DNA of 64,000 nt. Source: Ophioderma brevispina (Eukaryota; Echinodermata; Ophiuroidea; Amphilepidida; Ophiodermatidae). The DNA is taken from positions 1 through 64,000 of the forward strand of contig JAMKCH010002971.1 in assembly GCA_023653785.1 (NCBI GenBank), written 5' to 3'. The notes under the pieces were generated by a model, which searched no databases, was not told the origin of the DNA, and worked only from the letters and a program-made list of their open reading frames with translations. Positions 59,359 through 64,000 of the stretch are shown here, piece by piece. Positions within the stretch are counted from its first letter, which is position 1. The number at the start of each line of letters is the position of its first letter. A program made the position numbers and the translations under genes.

Positions 59359-59686
59359 TTAAAGGGGCAATGAGAGATTCACATATCGGTGTCCCTAAAA
59401 ATCGACTGATTTTTGCCCTGATGTAAAGCTTTCATTAAAAAATACCCCATCCTGAAAGCGATTAAGTGAAAAAATTTTTACTTTGGTACAAAAAATTTTG
59501 AAATTTCTAATTTGTAAGGAGCAATATGTTTTATATTGAATATAAGCAAATCGAATCACGGTTTCCTCTCTTTTAAGGTATTCTGTAGCCAAATACAAGG
59601 TAAGAAGCTATTTGTGTCTAGTAGGAAATTCCATTATGACAACATATTTGGTGCCTCAAAAAATCTCTCGTTGCACCTTTTTTTAA
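59359..59686. mobile_element. TTAA-flanked MITE, family B, copy 2
   Basis: The TTAA flanks are at 59359-59362 and 59683-59686. The termini AGGGGCAATGAGAGATT and AATCTCTCGTTGCACCT are inverted repeats. Internal CACATATCGGTGTCCCTAAA, TTTTGCCCTG, TTCTGTAGCCAAATACAAG and GTGCCTCAAAAAATCTC match copy 1 at 6016-6355 in reverse orientation. Confidence 0.85.
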
Positions 59687-60110
59687 AGGCGAATTAGGAT
59701 TTAGTTGTAAGGAGCCTAATACTGGAGATGAGCTTTATTACAAAAATCCATCTCCTCAGACGTCCTTCACACCTGAATCCCATCTCCATTACGAGGTCCC
59801 TTAATCCACCCAAATTCCATTCCAGTATGAGTTCCCCCCCACTATTAACTTTCTTCCCACTGTTAAAAATGTTCGTAAAATAACGTCGTGTTTTTTGACT
59901 GGAAGCTGGGACTAACACAGTTAATAATAATAATAATAATAAAGATATTTATAAGCGACTTAGCATTAAGAATGATCAAAGCTCTTTACATGGTCTTACA
60001 GTTACAGCATAACTAAATAATCTTAAAGGACAATCTTAAAGCACAATTCCCATACCAACCCAAACTATATACAACATACATGTAATTAATTGGAAGGGAA
60101 AAGATATGTT

Positions 60111-60320
60111 TCATTTGCTTTGAAATGGTTTTATTAGGAGGGACATATCAGCATTGTTGCAAGGTAACTTTTCCATAAAAATGGTTTGCGAATGGCGGAG
60201 GAAAGCTTTGTCAAGGTAGAGTATATGTCGTTTTGACACGAGAAGATTGCTGTCAGCATGGATCGAAGATACAGCTGTGTGTTGAGAGGTGTGAGTATGG
60301 CATTGAATAAGTTTTATCAT
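60111..60320 (-). pseudogene. LINE 3 C-terminal fragment
   Basis: HTSQHTAVSSIHADSNLLVS and KRHILYLDKAFLRHSQTIFM fit the Y.P.R.LRS..SNLL..P......G.RAFS.AAP.LWN end of CR1/L2-like reverse transcriptase proteins, in decayed form. Confidence 0.65.
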
Positions 60321-60538
60321 GTATATTGGTGCAGCTTCATTTTGCTCTTATATGTTAGTGTAAGGATTTGAAAATGATCCTTAATTAAATTGGTAACCAG
60401 TGGAGTTGTTTTAATAATGGTGTTATGTTGCTCCCTCCGGTTGACTTCTTAAATATGAGTCTTGCAGCACTGTTTTGAATAGATTGGAGTCTCCTTTTTT
60501 CGTTTTAAGTTATACCATATAGAAGTGAGTTGCAGTAG

Positions 60539-60727
60539 TCAAGTTTTTAGAAATACAAGTGATCTTAAAGCCTGATTACATGTTTCCTCATCAATTGTAG
60601 CGGCGAATACGGGCCAATGTTCTGGAGATGAAAATGAGGGACTTAGAAAGTGTAGAAATATGGCAGGACATGGACAGACCAGAATCAAAGTGGACACTGA
60701 GATTACGAACAGTTGGTGATGGTACAA
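60539..60727 (-). pseudogene. LINE 3 fragment after the catalytic box
   Basis: HHQLFVISVSTLILVCPCPA corresponds to the VRNLSVHFDSGLSM region read in a neighbouring frame, and ETCNQALRSLVFLKT precedes the DYCNSLLYG block. Frame changes are required between these motifs. Confidence 0.55.
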
Positions 60728-61180
60728 TTGTAGTTACGCAGACTTCAGATGATACATTGATGAAGATTGCTGCTTCTTAACGTGTTTTTGGAGCCAGCAA
60801 TAAAAAATTCAGTTTTGTTTCCTCATTCAGTTTTTGAGTTTATTTATATTCCACCATTTGTATGTCTTTAATGCCCACTTCCAGACTGGAAAATGCAGTG
60901 ACACTATGTCCAGGTATTTTTGGACAAATTCTGTGTAGATTGGGTTGTCATCTGCATATATGGATAGTTAAGTCCATGTTTTTTTATTATTGTCCAAGAG
61001 GGGGGGGTGGTACGTATAATAACTAAAGTCCCTGGGACCTACCACAGCCTTGTGGTAGGCCAAAACCCATGGTATGGCTCTTTGAAAAATTGCCTGCAAC
61101 ACAAACTCTAATTTTACGTTGACATAGGTAAGACTGAACCCTCTACTCAGTGTGTTTTTATGCCAAAGTATTGTCATCTA

Positions 61181-64000
61181 TCATTCTAAAATGTCAAAAT
61201 CAATATGTGCTCAAATGCCGGACTTAAAATAGTAAAAAAGGTCAAACCGCTTGTGTCGGTCCATAGAAAGAGCAAAGCATTTTTCACTTTGAGGAGGGCT
61301 TGTTTCATGACATGCAAGGCTGCTAAGCAGATTGGTGTGGATCAAGCAGTCATTCAGAGCATGTGGGTATTAAAACAAAGTTTTTTTAAAGTTATTTGCC
61401 CGTTTCGAGTACCTTTTTAAAGTTATGCGCACGTTCGAGTCCCAGCTGACAATTTAACTCATATCCCTTTTCACACTTAAAACAACGGGTCATCTGGTGA
61501 ACTAGTTATTTTAAGGAGGTAACGTTTAACCACTTTGTGGTAAAAGTGTAAATGCCCATTTTTCATATTTTTACCCCATTTAGTTTTAGGCGGTATATAG
61601 TTGACCAGGTGTTTTAGTGTGTAGAAGCTCCTAAAAGAGGAGACACCTAAAATAATTAGCATTTCCGTATAATAATGTGGGTTAGCAACCTCATAAAGTA
61701 ATGTTTATTATTCATCACACAAACTTTCCGAAAAGCACGTCAGTTTAAATGGTGTCTCCTAAATAGGAAAACCGTGCTGTAGATTCGAAGTGAAAGAAAG
61801 CAAACCCATATCTATAAATACGTGGAACCTCATCCTGCAATTAATTCTCTGTCTTCACTTGGAATAATTTTATATAATGAAATGAAAGGAACACATTTAA
61901 AAGTGGATAGTTTACGAAAGAAAAGCAGCGAAAACAAAACAAGAAATAAGACTCATTCACTTAATTAGCTTCATCTTAACATACACGGTAAAAATCTCGT
62001 CATTTTACAGTATTTTACTCGCAATTCTGCTAACAAATGCCGCAATAATTACCAAAGTTATATCTAACTCTAAAAATAAATTAAATCAAATACCTTAAAT
62101 ACGTTATATTTGGCGATTCCGACAGAGATTGCGAATGTGTAGTAGTAATATCTAACCCACAATGTTTAACATGGAGCCCTATCTCACAGTTATATATGAG
62201 GACCACCATCTTCCCAAGAATTACGCAACCATCATTTCACTGAAATTAAACACAATTTGCACTGACTAACACTTGAAAACTTACTATGTCTCTCACAAAA
62301 TATCAACCAATTTTTTTTTACGTGCGTTTTCTACCGGTTTGTTGTAAAAATATTTTAGATCAAATTACAGTGTGCTGTTAAAATATACGGAGGATTGGAC
62401 TGAAACCCCCCGTATTTTATGGTATTTGAAGAGATCCACTTATAAAAACAGTCGGAATTGGAACATAAACTTAACCTATTTTCCTCTTTTTCAAATAATA
62501 GTTTTTCATTTGTTTATAGTATTTTCCTCTTACTTATGCTGCTTTTTCAGTGTATTTTGCTGTTTTAAATTAAAAGTAAAATTATGTTCATGAAACTTTC
62601 GTTTGTGAGCAAGTGTGGAAAACCAATATCTCCCCAACGTGGAAAAGCTGTCTCCCAAGTTCTCTTTTTCAAACTCTGCATTTTTACTAGAAACAAAGTG
62701 AATTCCTGAAATGTCACAATGGCGAAATATATAACCCTGTTAATAAGCTCATAAATTGCGAACGGAGAAGCTATTTTTTTTGTTTCAAATGACTGCCACA
62801 CAAACACGCATAAACACACTAGCATATGGAATTCGTGATCGTGTCTGAAAAATACTGTAAATTAAAAAAAAGGAAATTGAGCATCTTAATTAATATTTTA
62901 TTTCGATGATATTACATTGCTAACTAAAAAATAAATGATCCATTCAACCTATGCACAAGTCACTCACAGATCTTTGAGCATTACGTGTGTCCTGCCATTG
63001 CCATACGACTCACAAGAGACGTGGACCAGCGCTGATTATCCAAATTGTGGCTTAACCCCGTTAACTGTTCATCATTACCATTGTCTCATCCCATGCAGCG
63101 TGTTGAATCAGTATTTGGACTGGCGTTTTGATTTGGTAAATTCTGAACAAATATTGATCGCAGGAGGTTAAACTTGAACTGTATGGCAATTAGGATCAAG
63201 TTTATGAAAACTAGGGTTGTAAGTCAATAACCATTTAATTACGTTGTATGATGGAAAAATGCGACGTATTTCTAGAAAAATCAATAATTCCAGAATAAAT
63301 TATTAAATTTCGACCAAAAGCGATGGATTTGCAAATAAAAGGTATGTCTTTTGAATTTCGTGAATATTTGCTACAAAGTGCAAGAAGTCGCATGTTGAAA
63401 GATACTTCCGTCTTTAAGTTAGAGCAGATTTTGTACAAGTACTAAGTGTTTTAAAATATATGCAAATTCTATGTTAATCAGCCTATTGTTTTAAAACGGT
63501 AAGTGTAAAACCTTGTAAAAAACTTTTTTGGGGGACTTCAAATATTTATCTTTCATTTTATCCAAAAAAATCCTATATGTACTCAACTTTCCGGTTCAGT
63601 GCGTTTTGACTTGAGATCTGCTCCCCTACATGGAGTGTGCATCCCAAAAGCACCCCAAGATATGCAACTGGTATGCCTTGTGGGGACTTTACACATTTTT
63701 GGACACCATATAATTTATATTCTACTATATAAGTAAATTAAAGTGCTCTTGGGGGTATGGATATATATATATTTTTTGGATTATGTCTTTTTAAACCAGT
63801 TTTTAGACAACTGTCGTTAACTCTCTTAAGTGATGAGCTATCTTTAACAGAATAAATCGCAACAACTCCCATATTGCACTTTATTCCGTTATTAAGTAAA
63901 TTATAGTGACGGGCTGTCTCTAAAACTTGCATATATTAATTAGCTTGTAGGGACATATAATTTGTTTAAAACAGGCCCATAAAGGAAAAAAACGTCCCCA
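61181..64000. other. AT-rich stretch to window end, nothing recognised
   Basis: No supportable gene, RNA or transposon was found. Frames are all under 90 codons and have no domain. Confidence 0.45.

Larger units (their letters stand above)
59922..61180 (-). mobile_element. 5'-truncated CR1/L2-like LINE (LINE 3)
   Basis: On the plus strand it opens with (TAA)n at 59922-59943 and ATTTATAAGCGACTTAG, the 3' terminus of an antisense LINE. Minus-strand motifs in order from the 5' side: LPQGCGRSQ-like remains of PQGSVVGP near 61050, YADDNPIY (60947-60958 encodes YADD), LNKLK, a decayed VRNL.V.FDS.LSM block, DYCNSLLYG near 60520-60545 in another frame, LQSIQNSAARLIF near 60470, and a C-terminal block at 60111-60320 (ADSNLLVSKRHILYLDKAFL). 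Many frame breaks. Confidence 0.8.

Overview
This window looks like non-coding, transposon-rich DNA from an animal nuclear genome. Base composition is AT-rich (roughly 35-38% GC by eye). There are no bacterial-style operons and no long open reading frames: the longest ATG-started frame is 147 codons, and it lies inside a small inverted-repeat transposon. The repeat content (CR1/L2-like LINEs, tRNA-headed SINEs, PIF/Harbinger, hAT and TTAA-flanked MITEs, a Penelope-type GIY-YIG fragment, many minisatellites) fits a marine invertebrate, plausibly a deuterostome such as an echinoderm or hemichordate. The species cannot be named from the sequence. I found no host protein-coding exon that I would defend. 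The window is probably intergenic or intronic.

Layout. 0-4 kb: two TTAA-flanked MITEs (583-1128 and 3356-3895) and recurring CACGTG-like motifs. 4.4-7.96 kb: an 84-98-bp tandem repeat split by a decayed antisense LINE, itself split by a MITE (6016-6355). 9.85-11.44 kb: an element with five ~153-bp internal repeats, followed by another TTAA MITE. 11.4-22.8 kb: mostly featureless AT-rich DNA with one MITE (16228-16582) and hAT-like debris. 22.8-23.25 kb: a CpG-enriched islet. 23.9-27.7 kb: two odd duplications of ~235-250 bp, each with a T20 run just before the second copy; the first encloses a GIY-YIG endonuclease fragment. 28.7-29.05 kb: a hAT MITE with a perfect 8-bp target duplication. 30.4-32.5 kb: an AGGTCA-rich transposon, then a MITE remnant abutting a 14-unit, 66-bp satellite. 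33.8-35.6 kb: four small transposons in a row. 36.7-39.4 kb: a fold-back, a 76-bp array carrying eight AGGTCA direct repeats, and a ~900-bp inverted duplication. 42.4-45.2 kb: a SINE and a second LINE inserted in a ~100-bp tandem repeat. 48.1-51.7 kb: hairpins, two SINEs and a second copy of the AGGTCA-rich element. 52.29-53.56 kb: an internally deleted PIF/Harbinger element with a truncated Myb/SANT gene. 54-61.2 kb: a G-rich tract, a MITE remnant, CCAAT inverted pairs, a MITE, and a third LINE. 61.2-64 kb: nothing recognised.

The coherent story is layered transposition. Tandem arrays host LINEs, LINEs host MITEs, and at least five (probably six) different MITE families share TTAA target flanks, which points to past piggyBac-like activity. 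Several repeats carry regulatory-like motifs in bulk: AGGTCA repeats, TGATGTCA and CCAAT.
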